Source of the DNA: JBFWNG01 sp050251195
GTDB lineage: Bacteria; Bdellovibrionota_B; Oligoflexia; Oligoflexales; Oligoflexaceae
DNA length: 64,000 nt
Assembly: GCA_050251195.1 (NCBI GenBank)
Contig: JBFWNG010000015.1
Coordinates: 12,722-76,721, forward strand
Direction of reading: 5' to 3'
The translations under genes and the position numbers were made by a program. Shown here piece after piece: positions 43,777 through 53,112 of this stretch (position 1 is its first letter; each line of letters opens with the position of its first letter). Under the pieces are notes generated by a model. It made no database searches and was not told where the DNA came from. It saw only the letters and a list, made by a program, of their open reading frames with translations.

Positions 43777-44723
43777 ATGTTTATTTCTCTAACGTTAATG
43801 TTCTTGAATTCGACGTCTATCGTTCCCTCGGTTGAAATACCGACGACGGGACCGCCCCAGGTGATAAGTTCGTCCCACTTGCCTCCGCAGGCGCCGCCTG
43901 AGTCACCCCAACCATTGGTATCAGCGTAACTATCGATCATTTTCCAATCATTGGTCGATGCTTCGTCGAGCCAGATCTCGAGGTGTGGAATGGAAGCCTT
44001 AGGCTCGGCGACATTGCGCACGATAAACTTCGCGCCGACCCATTTACCTAACAATGGTTTGACTGTAACCTTGGGATCTCGTGAAAAAGATTTCTGCAAC
44101 CACTGTTGTTTTATAAACGTGGTTTGACCTTGAGGTGTTATCGCGCCTTTATAGCCGGACACTTCGCAAGCGTGGGGAGGGATCGGCGATGCGCCGACAT
44201 GCTTTTTCCCCGATCTTGCGCCAAAGACTACTCTGCCATCAGAGTTCGACGTGTTGATTTTGATATACGTCGTTATTTCGACATTTCTCCAGTCCTTAGC
44301 TCCCATAAGATACCCGCGTTTTGCGATAGTCGGGTAGTCGAAAGAAACATTGTTTCTATCATAGGGCTCCGATGTCGATATAAGAATAGATGACGGCTTT
44401 ACCATCCGAATTGTCCCGGTCTCGCCAAAGGCGACAGATCCTTCCTCAGCGTTTTGGACGCGTGGATCTGATCCCGATTTTGGAGGTCCCCAAACTTCGG
44501 CCCCTTGTTTGGTTGGATAAACTTCTTTTGCCGGAGGCGGCGCGGGCGACGGATTGCCGCACGGTACTAGATCGAAAACACCGTCGGCAGCTACGACGAG
44601 GAAATCCCCGCAATAAGGCGAGGCCGCTTCTGTCCCGGCTTTGGTGGACGATCCATTTTTCTTGGCGCATCCAAAGCTTGTAAGAAAGTTCAAAATAGCA
44701 ATTAAAAATAATGTCTTACTCAT
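43773..44723 (-). CDS. lipoprotein, probable laminin-G/concanavalin-like fold
   Basis: 316 aa from ATG 44723. The signal peptide ends LTSFGC (Cys19). After a Pro/Ala linker (about 50-70) comes a jelly-roll-like domain: DWRNVEITTYIKINTSNSDG, FGARSGKKHVG, PLLGKWVGAKFIVRN, LEIWLDEAST. Strands like these occur in LamG/concanavalin-type carbohydrate-binding modules, and the fold is inference. The stop overlaps the next gene's ATG. It is divergent to aspS with 110 bp between. Confidence 0.6.
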   Translation of the reverse strand: MSKTLFLIAILNFLTSFGCAKKNGSSTKAGTEAASPYCGDFLVVAADGVFDLVPCGNPSPAPPPAKEVYPTKQGAEVWGPPKSGSDPRVQNAEEGSVAFGETGTIRMVKPSSILISTSEPYDRNNVSFDYPTIAKRGYLMGAKDWRNVEITTYIKINTSNSDGRVVFGARSGKKHVGASPIPPHACEVSGYKGAITPQGQTTFIKQQWLQKSFSRDPKVTVKPLLGKWVGAKFIVRNVAEPKASIPHLEIWLDEASTNDWKMIDSYADTNGWGDSGGACGGKWDELITWGGPVVGISTEGTIDVEFKNINVREINI

Positions 44724-44833
44724 AATCACCAGTTAGATATTGCCTTTTTCCTTTTCGGAACATATTTTTAAAGCTTTAGGTCTAAATGCCATTTTTATTA
44801 TGAAATTAACCAAAATTTTCGGAAGGACATGGG

Positions 44834-46594
44834 ATGCTTAGAACCCATACGTGCGGCGAACTGAGGGCGAATTCAGTCGGGAAAGAAGTTGTGCTGAGTG
44901 GGTGGGTGGACCAACATCGAGATTTTGGCCAGCTTTTTTTCATAGCGCTTCGCGATCGATATGGCGTGACTCAATGTGTCTTCGAAGGTGACGACGAAAG
45001 CCTGGCACAGCAGGTAAAAGAACTTGGCCTTGAGTACTGTATTTCCATAAAAGGGGTGGTTCGTAAGCGACGGGACCAGGATATCAATAAGGACGTGCCG
45101 ACAGGCGAGCTTGAAGTTGCCATCAAAAAAATTACGGTACTTAATAAATCAAAGGTTTTGCCTTTCTCCCTGCATTCGAAAGGGACAATCTCGGATGACC
45201 TCAGGTTCAAATATCGATATCTCGATCTCCGACGGCCCAAGATGCAATCTCACCTTGAAATCCGAAATAAAATAATACAGGCCGCCCGTTCGGCCCTGAC
45301 GGATCTTGGTTTCCTCGAAATAGAGACTCCGCTTTTCGTGCGTTCGACGCCGGAAGGTGCGCGAGACTTCGTTGTACCTTCGCGCGTTCATGCAGGCAAA
45401 TTCTACGCGTTACCCCAAAGCCCCCAGCTGTACAAGCAGCTGCTGATGATCTCAGGCTGCGACAGATACTTTCAGTTTGCCGCGGCGTTTCGAGATGAAG
45501 ACTTACGAGCCGACAGGGTGCCGGTCCACACGCAAATCGATATGGAGATGAGTTTCGTCGAAGAAAAGGACGTTTTCCATGCGGTCGAAACGTATCTTTC
45601 CCGTATTTTTAAAGAAGTAAAAGACATCACGATTCCACTGCCGCTGCCTATCATGACTTATCGTGAAGCGATGGAGAGATTCGGTTCGGACAAACCGGAC
45701 GTTAGGTTCGCGTTGGAGCTTCAAACAGTTACGGACCTTGCGCAGGCGACAGATTTTCCTGGCTTCAAGGAAGCGGCGACTGTGCGGTGTATTACAGTTC
45801 CTGACGCGCAATCTCTGTCTCGCAAAGATCTCGATGCGTTTGCGGAACTTGCTCCAAAATACCGCGGCTGTAAGTTTTACTTTGCACGGCTCAAAGACGG
45901 TGCTTGGACCGGAGGCGTTGCAAAGTTTTTCGCGAATGACTGCGGGAAAAAGCTTGCGACGGCAACTGGAGCAAAGGAAGAGAGCGTTGTGCTTATCGTA
46001 GCCGGGCCCTATGAGGAAGCGTCGAAATACTTATGCGCCCTTCGGTTGGATATGGGTAAACGCTTTGACCTTATCGATAAGAGTCGTTTGGCGTTCTTGT
46101 GGGTAAACGAGTTTCCTCTCTTTGAATATGACCATGATCGGGGCGTATACAACGCGATGCATCATCATTTTTGTCAGCCTATGGCGGAGGATTTGCAGTA
46201 CTTAGAAACTAAACCTGAGAAAGTTCGCGGTCAACTTTATGATCTTGTGCTCAACGGCGTCGAACTCTTGTCGGGCAGTATTCGGATCAATAGACCCGAG
46301 ATTCAAGAGAAGGTGTTTGAAATAACCGGATTCAGCAAAGAAGAAGCAGAGTCAAAGTTCGGCTTCTTGATGGAAGCGTTTCGATTTGGGGCGCCTCCGC
46401 ACGGCGGGAGCGCCATGGGACTTGACCGGCTAACAGCTCTTCTGTGTGAGGTTGACAGCATTCGGGACGTTATTGCTTTCCCTTGCAACAACCAGGGAAT
46501 TTTCCCTCTCGACGGCAGCCCTGCGCCTATCAGTGAGGTGCAACTGCACGAGCTGAGCTTGTCGGTAACGGCTCAAAAGACAGTTAAAGAATGA
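44834..46594 (+). CDS. aspS: aspartyl-tRNA synthetase
   Basis: 586 aa, the normal bacterial length. An N-terminal OB fold (GWVDQHRDFGQLFFIALRDR) is followed by the class II core: motif 1 region RNKIIQAARSAL, motif 2 with FAAAFRDEDLRADRVP, and motif 3 GLDRLTALLCE. The bacterial insert domain (about 290-420) is present. It charges tRNA(Asp), and since no tRNA-Asn context is visible, whether it is non-discriminating cannot be judged. A strong bidirectional terminator follows. Confidence 0.96.
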   Translation: MLRTHTCGELRANSVGKEVVLSGWVDQHRDFGQLFFIALRDRYGVTQCVFEGDDESLAQQVKELGLEYCISIKGVVRKRRDQDINKDVPTGELEVAIKKITVLNKSKVLPFSLHSKGTISDDLRFKYRYLDLRRPKMQSHLEIRNKIIQAARSALTDLGFLEIETPLFVRSTPEGARDFVVPSRVHAGKFYALPQSPQLYKQLLMISGCDRYFQFAAAFRDEDLRADRVPVHTQIDMEMSFVEEKDVFHAVETYLSRIFKEVKDITIPLPLPIMTYREAMERFGSDKPDVRFALELQTVTDLAQATDFPGFKEAATVRCITVPDAQSLSRKDLDAFAELAPKYRGCKFYFARLKDGAWTGGVAKFFANDCGKKLATATGAKEESVVLIVAGPYEEASKYLCALRLDMGKRFDLIDKSRLAFLWVNEFPLFEYDHDRGVYNAMHHHFCQPMAEDLQYLETKPEKVRGQLYDLVLNGVELLSGSIRINRPEIQEKVFEITGFSKEEAESKFGFLMEAFRFGAPPHGGSAMGLDRLTALLCEVDSIRDVIAFPCNNQGIFPLDGSPAPISEVQLHELSLSVTAQKTVKE

Positions 46595-46598
46595 TAGC

Positions 46599-46629
46599 AA
46601 AAAGAGCCCGCGAAAGGCCGGGCTCTTTT
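46599..46629. terminator. bidirectional rho-independent terminator
   Basis: Stem AAAAGAGCCCG (46600-46610) with CGGGCTCTTTT (46619-46629), 8-base loop, A-run before and T-run after. It serves aspS and the convergent secreted-protein gene at 46657. Confidence 0.92.
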
Positions 46630-46656
46630 CTTACGGTGCTTATACGTCTACGCTGA

Positions 46657-47520
46657 TTACCCGCGTTCTCGATCGACATTGACGATAATTTTCAAGATGC
46701 GGATATCACCGTCTAGATGGAGCTGCCATGATTCTTCGCTTCCGCCTCCTCGACTTGGATTCGCGAGGGGTACGTTAAAGTAAGTTCTCGCACTGTCGCT
46801 CTCAAAATCTTGAGAATTTCCGTCTATATACTCAACTCTGGTTTCCTCTTGCCCCACTTGCAAGCTGACACCCCCTTCGCCGTCGCGTGACTTTGCTAGA
46901 ACCGTAACGGAAGACAGGGAAAGATTTTTGGTGTCAGTTCCGAGCTTGCGTTCGATTTCTCGTCGGAGCGAAAGAGTGTTTTTTCCTTCAAAGTATTCGC
47001 CGTTAAAATCCAGCTCTATATCTCTACCTTGGTTGTCGCCGCCTCTTCTACTTAAATAGACGATGATGCCTTTTACCTTAATATGCCCCTGAATTTGTAT
47101 TTGCCATGGGCTGGTGCCCTGTCCGCCTCGGCTCGGATTCTCAAAGTTGATTTTGTCGTAAGTTGAAATGTGGTTGCTCTTAAAACTTCGAGCATATCCT
47201 TGAACGCGAGCGGTACGGGAAAGGGCGTCTCCTACCCGCAAAGCCGCAATGCCTCGACCATTGCGTGATTTTGCCACTAGCGTGATTCCTATGAGATCTT
47301 CATCGCGGAGTTCTTGCGGATCAATGCCGTGTTGTTGCCTTAGTTGTTGTTTGAGTCTGATAAAGTTGGTGCCTCGAGCTTCTTGGTCGTAGAAATCAAG
47401 AATGAGCCTTCTCTCATTATTGCCCTCTCGGTTGCCGTCTCGATGGTCGATCCACTGGGCCATTGCTCCCGTAGCCATGAAAGCAGAAAGCACTGCAGGA
47501 ATTAACAAACCCATTCTCAT
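46657..47520 (-). CDS. secreted protein with two beta-sandwich repeats
   Basis: 287 aa. The signal peptide ends GAMAQ (about residue 22). Two homologous repeats of about 120 residues: each has L.LDF..E, a G...L.LR..(E/L)...G helix segment, GIxLVAKSR.G-type sequence (TLVAKSRNGRGIAALRVG; TVLAKSRDGEGGVSLQVG), and ends NPSRGG and an SWQ(L/I) strand. Family not recognised, but duplicated secreted domains are common in this window. Extracellular or periplasmic role unknown. Confidence 0.7.
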   Translation of the reverse strand: MRMGLLIPAVLSAFMATGAMAQWIDHRDGNREGNNERRLILDFYDQEARGTNFIRLKQQLRQQHGIDPQELRDEDLIGITLVAKSRNGRGIAALRVGDALSRTARVQGYARSFKSNHISTYDKINFENPSRGGQGTSPWQIQIQGHIKVKGIIVYLSRRGGDNQGRDIELDFNGEYFEGKNTLSLRREIERKLGTDTKNLSLSSVTVLAKSRDGEGGVSLQVGQEETRVEYIDGNSQDFESDSARTYFNVPLANPSRGGGSEESWQLHLDGDIRILKIIVNVDRERG

Positions 47521-47717
47521 AAAGCCTCCGCAAATGTGTGGTGGTTTCTGTAGTATTGTAAAGCAACGGCTATGCCAAATTAGTAGCGGCGGCGTTTCCT
47601 TGATCTGCCGGGACTAAAGATGAGATTAGAAAAAACTGCGGTATCGAAACTAAACTAAACCCGACAAAGGTTAACCGCTCATGGGGTAATGTGATAAGGT
47701 GAGAACGGAGGAAGTCC

Positions 47718-47927
47718 ATGGGAAGAATTCTAATATATCTGGGAGTCACACTCGTGGCAGTGGGGGTTCTTTGGAATTTTGGTGCCAAGTTGGGATTGGG
47801 CAAATTACCCGGCGATATGATGTATGAAAAAGGAAATATGAAAGTCTATTTTCCGCTCGGTTCAAGCATCGCCATTAGCGTTGTCTTGACGCTCGTGCTT
47901 TGGATTATTGGAAATATCAGAAGGTAG
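47718..47927 (+). CDS. DUF2905 small membrane protein
   Basis: 69 aa with two membrane segments: RILIYLGVTLVAVGVLWNFG and IAISVVLTLVLWIIG. The LGKLPGDMMYEKGNMKVYFP segment between them is the DUF2905 signature. ACGGAGG precedes the ATG. Widespread small inner-membrane protein of unknown function. Confidence 0.9.
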   Translation: MGRILIYLGVTLVAVGVLWNFGAKLGLGKLPGDMMYEKGNMKVYFPLGSSIAISVVLTLVLWIIGNIRR

Positions 47928-47932
47928 GTTAT

Positions 47933-47963
47933 GTTTTCGACCTCCGATTTGGAGGTCGAAAAC
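47933..47963. terminator. 13-bp perfect hairpin between convergent genes
   Basis: GTTTTCGACCTCC (47933-47945) pairs with GGAGGTCGAAAAC (47951-47963), 5-base loop. It is just after the DUF2905 stop and just before the end of the convergent barrel gene, so it likely serves both. Confidence 0.7.
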
Positions 47964-47972
47964 TTGAGAGTG

Positions 47973-48695
47973 TTAGAAGTAAAAACCAATCCTGGTGCCG
48001 ATGAAAGCACCTTGAGTCGTTTCGTTGTTGTTTTGGCCGTCGACGGTCAAGTCGTAACTCCGATGACGAAAGCCAAACATTAAATCAATCATCCTGTCCG
48101 TGACGTCAACGCTGACTGCAACTTGGCCGTCCTTGCGTTTGCCCATGGAAACGTCATGATCGGTGGAGTTCTGAGCGTTTTGAGTTTGATGCACGTTGTA
48201 ATCCGCGCTGACCACGATGCGGTCCCACAATGGAACGTAAACACCGCAACCGGCTCCTACGCTAGGGCCATAGAGGTTCACAACTTCTTCACCGTCTTGG
48301 TCGATTTGAATGCGGGTCAGGCCTGCTGTGATTCTAGGATACACCCAACCTATTCGCCCTTGAACCATTGCGTCCCTCCAGGAGGTTTCCATATGGCTCT
48401 TATTGAGGGCGAAATCTACGTCATTATCTGTAGCTTGAAAGGCGAATCCAAGCTTGCGCGCTTCGCCTGCATAGCCGCCGAACTCCCATGACGTGGTGTT
48501 TAGCGTCTGCTTGCTATTCACGGCATCGCTTTCGACGGTCATCATGCCAACGTCACCTTGAAAATAAGCGGTCATGGTCTGTCTGTCGAGATCGCTGCCG
48601 TAGACCTGGCTGCGCGTTTGGCTATTAGCGTTGCTTGCCTGAAATAAAGCAAAAACAACGACAACAGCGCCGAGCATTACATTCCATCTTTTCAT
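47973..48695 (-). CDS. predicted outer-membrane beta-barrel protein
   Basis: 240 aa from ATG 48695, where TGGAGG precedes; a start at 48728 is rejected. The signal peptide ends NANS (about residue 25). Alternating strands (WEFGGYAGEARKLGFAFQAT, GVYVPLWDRIVVSADYNV) and a terminal strand GAFIGTRIGFYF ending in Phe mark an outer-membrane barrel of about 8-10 strands. Family not recognised. Confidence 0.7.
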   Translation of the reverse strand: MKRWNVMLGAVVVVFALFQASNANSQTRSQVYGSDLDRQTMTAYFQGDVGMMTVESDAVNSKQTLNTTSWEFGGYAGEARKLGFAFQATDNDVDFALNKSHMETSWRDAMVQGRIGWVYPRITAGLTRIQIDQDGEEVVNLYGPSVGAGCGVYVPLWDRIVVSADYNVHQTQNAQNSTDHDVSMGKRKDGQVAVSVDVTDRMIDLMFGFRHRSYDLTVDGQNNNETTQGAFIGTRIGFYF

Positions 48696-48891
48696 AGAAA
48701 CCTCCAACAATTGCAATTGCAATTTCATTACGCATTCGGTTGATTGAGTCTGGGGTTTAGGTTTTTCGAACTCATAAACGCGCGAGAAGTTGGTCGTTTC
48801 GCAAAAATAGCGAATTACTGTTTAGAATTCACATGTGCCGATGGAGGCTAAGATAGAGGCAAGGTGGCATGCCGCATGCGCGGGTAAGGTC

Positions 48892-48923
48892 AAAAAAGGG
48901 TCCTGCCGGTTTTGACAGGACCC
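48892..48923 (-). terminator. rho-independent terminator (leftward)
   Basis: Stem GGGTCCTG (48898-48905) with CAGGACCC (48916-48923). The minus-strand RNA continues with six T. Ends the metalloprotease gene. Confidence 0.85.
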
Positions 48924-48930
48924 TGAGAAA

Positions 48931-49773
48931 TTACATTCCTGGTTTAAACCAGCAAAGTGGTCGAGTACCAGTTTCAAAACCTTGGAAGGTGTTGCAAGTG
49001 TAACTGGCTGACTCTTGTTCGTTTTGTGGAATGATGTTGATGTCCCAAGCAGCGCCGCAGATCGCGCCTGCTGTGTAGGTATCAAGACGGCATTGAGCTT
49101 CTGGGTGTGCGTTGTTGGTTCTTTCAACCACAGATTGGTCTGGCGTGTCGAACGCAATGTTCGATTGTCCGCCCAAGTTGCCCAAAAGTTTTGCTAGAGA
49201 AAAGCCGGCCATGGCTTGGCGGTAGCAAAGATTTTGGCCGTTAACGTCGGCGTAAGCAGCGTCGCACATTGCTTGTGCAGCCGGATCCACGGTCTCGCGT
49301 GCTTTCGCGTTGCCAGCTGTGTCGTTGCCCCAAAGCGTTCGGCTGCAAGCAAGCGTGGAGAAATAGTCGGCTTGGCCTTCATTAGCCGCCCAAGCCATAG
49401 TTTTTGGGAAGCCCGCGAGGTGGTGACCCAACTCGTGACAAGCAACAAGAGTAAATCCGTCCTTAGTAACTTCTTCGCGACGAGCCAAACCGCCGTACAT
49501 ATTAACAAGCCATGTTCCGAAAATTTGAATTGCGCTTGCGTTAACTGTTGAGCTTCTCCAGAGTCTGCGGAATTTAAGTCGGCCGCCGTGGGACTTTACG
49601 ATAGGAGCGTATACTGCACTCACTTGGTCGATGACCTCGTTAAATTCCTGCTCTGTAATTCCGGTGCCGCCGAAAAAGTTGTCTTGAAGGTGTAAGTCGT
49701 TGGGTGGCATGAAGTCTGCGTAAGCAAAACTCATTGTCGACCATGTGAAAATAGCTAATACCGTCCTAAGCAT
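48931..49773 (-). CDS. secreted gluzincin-type zinc metalloprotease
   Basis: 280 aa. The signal peptide ends FAYAD (about residue 20). HELGH lies at 113-117 within ACHELGHHLAG, with two metal-binding His and the catalytic Glu. NEGQADYFST follows at 131-140, where Glu132 is a plausible third zinc ligand (HExxH...E type). The C-terminal part has several cysteines (LCYRQ, CRLD, ICGA, YTCNT, LCW), suggesting disulfides and extracytoplasmic action. It looks like a small secreted protease of the Bdellovibrio-like secretome; specificity unknown. Confidence 0.8.
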   Translation of the reverse strand: MLRTVLAIFTWSTMSFAYADFMPPNDLHLQDNFFGGTGITEQEFNEVIDQVSAVYAPIVKSHGGRLKFRRLWRSSTVNASAIQIFGTWLVNMYGGLARREEVTKDGFTLVACHELGHHLAGFPKTMAWAANEGQADYFSTLACSRTLWGNDTAGNAKARETVDPAAQAMCDAAYADVNGQNLCYRQAMAGFSLAKLLGNLGGQSNIAFDTPDQSVVERTNNAHPEAQCRLDTYTAGAICGAAWDINIIPQNEQESASYTCNTFQGFETGTRPLCWFKPGM

Positions 49774-49948
49774 AAACGTCCTCCCTGAAACACAAAAATG
49801 ATTAAGTTAGGGAAGAGCTTACCATGGTTGCAATTGGCTGAACAGCCAACATTATTTTATTTTTTTTGAATCTCTGACAATCGGTGCGATAAATGATTCT
49901 AAGAATCTTAATCTATTTCTCACCGCGAAATGCGCAGAATATAGAATA

Positions 49949-49978
49949 TTGATTTTTTAGAGCGTCTGCTCTTATATA
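49949..49978 (+). promoter_or_regulatory. candidate sigma-70 promoter for htrA
   Basis: TTGATT (49949-49954), 18 bases, TATATA (49973-49978), 32 bases before the htrA start. Within the spacer AGAGCGTCTGCTCT forms an inverted repeat that could bind a regulator. Confidence 0.4.
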
Positions 49979-50010
49979 ACTTTTGGTAAAAACTCAAAAC
50001 TGGGGAGATT

Positions 50011-51456
50011 ATGAAGAGATTTTACGGTTTTTTGGCAAGCATAGCGCTGTATGCGTCTGCAGCCTATTCCTACACGTTTCCTGACAACACAATGCCCATT
50101 AAGGCGGCGGACCAAGAAAGTCTCGCCAAGATGTCGTCGGTGGTTTCGGACATTTCTTCGAGCGCGCGAGCGGCTTTGGCCTTTATTTCCGTCTCAAAAA
50201 CTGTGGCCGGCGGGCCTCCCATGATGGGTAACGACATATTCGAGTACTTCTTCGGAGGGCCCCGTCGAGGAATGCCGCAGCAACAACAACCCCGGGAGCG
50301 CAAGCAACAGGGACTCGGCTCCGGCTTTATCGTCGATCTCGATAAAGGCTATATCATGACGAACAACCACGTGATCGAAGGGGCCGACGAGATCAACATC
50401 AAGTTGGCAAACGACAAAAGCTATAAGGGATCTGTCGTCGGGCGCGACAAGAACACCGACATTGCCATAGTTCAGGTCAAGGAGAAATTTAAGAAAGACG
50501 GTTTGAAGGCTCTCGGGTTCGATACCAAAGGCGTCAATCCTGGCGACTTTGTGATCGCCTTAGGCGCACCATTCGGTCTTGAGGCTAGCGTCTCGTTTGG
50601 GGTTGTGTCCGCAACCAGCAGGGGCAACCTGGGAGATTTGACGTCGCTCGGTGACTTTATTCAAACCGACGCAGCGATTAACCCAGGAAACAGCGGTGGC
50701 CCTCTTCTTAACGCCTTCGGTCGCGTGATCGGAGTGAACTCCGCGATCTTTTCTCAAACCGGCGGTTATGCTGGTATCGGCTTCGCGGTTCCGGCTTCGT
50801 TGGCGACGACGGTGGGTCAGAAGTTGATCGAAGACGGCAAAATTTCAAGGGGATACATCGGTGTTGGCTTGCAGCCGCTTGATTCCAACCTTGCAGAAGA
50901 GATGAAGTATCCTAATGACATCCACGGCGCTTTGGTTGCTGAGGTTGTTGGAAACGGCCCAGCCGGGAAAGCGGGTTTGAGACAGGGCGATATTATTTCA
51001 CAGGTAAACGGGCAAAACGTGAGCTCGATGAACGACGTTCAAAACAGAATCGGCTTATCCTCTCCCGGCTCTACAGTGAAGCTCACCATCTTCCGTGACG
51101 GTAAAGAAAAAACGGTGGAAGTGAAACTCGGAGAGTTTCCAGAGGACGAAGCCCTCGCGGCCGACTCGTCGTCTCAAGGTGGCAGTTTGGGCGTCGCCGT
51201 TGTGACGCTGTCCGACAATATTCGCAATCAGTACGACATCAAAAGCCAAGAAGGCGTCTTTATCTCTCAAGTTCAGGAAGGGTCCGCTGCGGAAGGTGCT
51301 GGACTGAGGGAAGGCGACGTCGTTATTGAGGTGAATCGTGCGCGCGTTAAGTCGAAGGAGCAATTCCAGAAGGCGATCAAGGGCAAAGATCGATTGCTTC
51401 TTTATCTCGAACGTCAGGGTCGATTCTTTTACGCCAGTATCAATATGACGAGCTGA
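50011..51456 (+). CDS. HtrA/DegP-type periplasmic serine protease
   Basis: 481 aa. A signal peptide (about 1-20) leads to the trypsin-like domain with catalytic triad His120 (TNNHV), Asp150 (NTDIA) and Ser228 (GNSGGP), followed by two PDZ domains (about 265-375 with HGALVAEVVGNGPAGKAGL; about 390-475 with GVFISQVQEGSAAEGAGL). This domain order and length match DegP/DegQ. It degrades or refolds damaged periplasmic proteins. GGGGAG precedes the ATG. A candidate promoter lies upstream. Confidence 0.95.
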   Translation: MKRFYGFLASIALYASAAYSYTFPDNTMPIKAADQESLAKMSSVVSDISSSARAALAFISVSKTVAGGPPMMGNDIFEYFFGGPRRGMPQQQQPRERKQQGLGSGFIVDLDKGYIMTNNHVIEGADEINIKLANDKSYKGSVVGRDKNTDIAIVQVKEKFKKDGLKALGFDTKGVNPGDFVIALGAPFGLEASVSFGVVSATSRGNLGDLTSLGDFIQTDAAINPGNSGGPLLNAFGRVIGVNSAIFSQTGGYAGIGFAVPASLATTVGQKLIEDGKISRGYIGVGLQPLDSNLAEEMKYPNDIHGALVAEVVGNGPAGKAGLRQGDIISQVNGQNVSSMNDVQNRIGLSSPGSTVKLTIFRDGKEKTVEVKLGEFPEDEALAADSSSQGGSLGVAVVTLSDNIRNQYDIKSQEGVFISQVQEGSAAEGAGLREGDVVIEVNRARVKSKEQFQKAIKGKDRLLLYLERQGRFFYASINMTS

Positions 51457-51463
51457 TTAGCAT

Positions 51464-52096
51464 TTAGAGATTGAACGCAGTTTTGACGCCATTGATGATG
51501 AACTGGATGGCAATGGCGACAAGCAGAATGCCCATAATACGGGTGAGCAGGTTCAAGCCTGTTCGCCCCAAAACCTTCAGAAGTAAGTGAGCCGATCGCA
51601 AAAGCAAGAAAGCGCAAAACAGCGATAGCGCCACGGCAACAATCAGCAAAAACATCTGCCAAAAATTGTTAGCTTTACTTGATAGCAGAACCACCGTCGA
51701 AATCGCACCGGGACCAGCGAGCAGGGGAGTTGCGAGCGGGAATACCGAAATATTGTCCCGGTCGAGACTTTCAGATTCCTCCTCCTTTTTCACGCGGCGA
51801 CGTTCGGCGTTAAGCTGGGCCAGTCCCAACAGAAGCAGCAGAATTCCCCCGGCGATTTGAAACGCCTCGAGGGTGATGCCAAACACCTTGAAGATCGAGG
51901 AACCGAGCAAACAAAACAAGACAAGTATAACGGTCGCAATGACGCAGGATTTTGCGCTCAACGCAGTCCGCTCCGTGGAAGTATACTTCTCCGTGATTCC
52001 GATAAAAATAGGGATGACCGCGAAAGGATCGACGATGACGAATACCGAAATAAACATCGATACTAAAAAGGAAAGCTCTTTCTGAAGTGCAAACAT
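51464..52096 (-). CDS. MarC-family inner-membrane protein
   Basis: 210 aa with about six membrane helices. The N-terminal LSFLVSMFISVFVIVDPFAV with IFIGITEKY, and PLATPLLAGPGAIST in the middle, are the UPF0056/MarC signature. The C-terminus has GILLVAIAIQFIINGVK. Function of the family is not firmly known. Convergent with htrA with seven bases between the stops. Confidence 0.92.
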   Translation of the reverse strand: MFALQKELSFLVSMFISVFVIVDPFAVIPIFIGITEKYTSTERTALSAKSCVIATVILVLFCLLGSSIFKVFGITLEAFQIAGGILLLLLGLAQLNAERRRVKKEEESESLDRDNISVFPLATPLLAGPGAISTVVLLSSKANNFWQMFLLIVAVALSLFCAFLLLRSAHLLLKVLGRTGLNLLTRIMGILLVAIAIQFIINGVKTAFNL

Positions 52097-52164
52097 AACG
52101 CGTTTGAAACTTTTATGTTATGATAAAGCCAGGTTCTTTCTAAATATTGTAAGTTTTTTTCCAT

Positions 52165-53112
52165 ATGTTCGCAAAAAATAAAATTTTTTTGATCGGATCC
52201 GTCTGCGTTTTAGCAGGGTGCAAGCCAACCACTAAACGGCAGTATGCGCCCGTTTTCATGTCGTCCGCATCTGAGCAAGAAGGGGCTGAACTGAAGGCCG
52301 AGGCGAAAAAGCCTGAGCCGGTGCTTGAAGAGACCGTTAGAGAAGAACTCGATGCCTCGGCTCGTGCCGTAGACGTCGTCTTTGTGGTCGACACGAGCGG
52401 CAGCATGGGCGAAGAGATCGATTTTCTCGAAAAAAACATGACGGATTTTTTCGCCTCGATCAAGGATGCCGGGATCAACGTAAAAATTACCGCTATTGGC
52501 GGCGTCGACGAAGACGGGAATGATTTTGAGTTCCCCAATACTCTGAGCGCAAGCGACTTTGCGGTCATAAAGCAGCATGTCGATAGCCATGACGCTATCG
52601 CAATCCTGTCGAATTACTATTCTGGCAAATACGAATTCCCGCTGGCATTGAGAGAGAACGCCGTTTTAGAAGCCGTCATAATCTCGGACGACGACGGGGA
52701 GGGTAAAGGCAATGAGGCCGGAGATTTCAAACCGCCAAGCGGGAGAACCGCTTCCGTGAACGCGATAGTGGGACTAGAGAAAGGCAAGCACTCGAAAGTT
52801 TGCGAGATTGCCAACAAGGGCGACGAGCATATGACGCTTGCCAAGAACACAGAAGGCGAGGTCCTGGATATTTGCTCGGAGAACTGGTCGGACCTACTCA
52901 AGACGTTATCCAAAAAGATTATCAGTCGCACTGGGTATAAACTGAAACAAACCGTCGACGTTAGTAAAGACGTCAAGGTAAACGTGGGTTCCCGAGAGCT
53001 GAAAGACGGTGAATTCACCATTGATGAAGGCGAAAATTCGCTGAGCATCTCAGCCGATGTGGTGGTAAACGAAGGAGACAAGATTGTTGTTGAGTATTAT
53101 CCGAAAAAATAG
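52165..53112 (+). CDS. VWA-domain lipoprotein
   Basis: 315 aa. Lipobox VLAGC (Cys19). After an acidic linker (about 35-65) a von Willebrand A domain begins at about 70: VVFVVDTSGSMGEEI with the metal-binding DTSGS of the MIDAS motif (76-80), and EAVIISDDDGEG later in the domain. The C-terminal part is beta-rich (about 245-315). VWA domains bind proteins through a metal ion, so surface adhesion or complex assembly is plausible. It overlaps the next gene by 29 bases, so both are one operon. Confidence 0.85.
   Translation: MFAKNKIFLIGSVCVLAGCKPTTKRQYAPVFMSSASEQEGAELKAEAKKPEPVLEETVREELDASARAVDVVFVVDTSGSMGEEIDFLEKNMTDFFASIKDAGINVKITAIGGVDEDGNDFEFPNTLSASDFAVIKQHVDSHDAIAILSNYYSGKYEFPLALRENAVLEAVIISDDDGEGKGNEAGDFKPPSGRTASVNAIVGLEKGKHSKVCEIANKGDEHMTLAKNTEGEVLDICSENWSDLLKTLSKKIISRTGYKLKQTVDVSKDVKVNVGSRELKDGEFTIDEGENSLSISADVVVNEGDKIVVEYYPKK

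Noticed and set aside
43322..43835. Long frames opposite the (TD)n(KD)n array, rich in Leu/Ser or Tyr/Pro
   Set aside because: They are shadows of the hexanucleotide repeat and have no signal peptide logic or ribosome site.
48711..48722. TTGCAATTGCAA before the barrel gene as a third Zur-like box
   Set aside because: The arms match but the 5-base spacer is missing, so it is not the same operator; it could be chance in an AT-rich leader.
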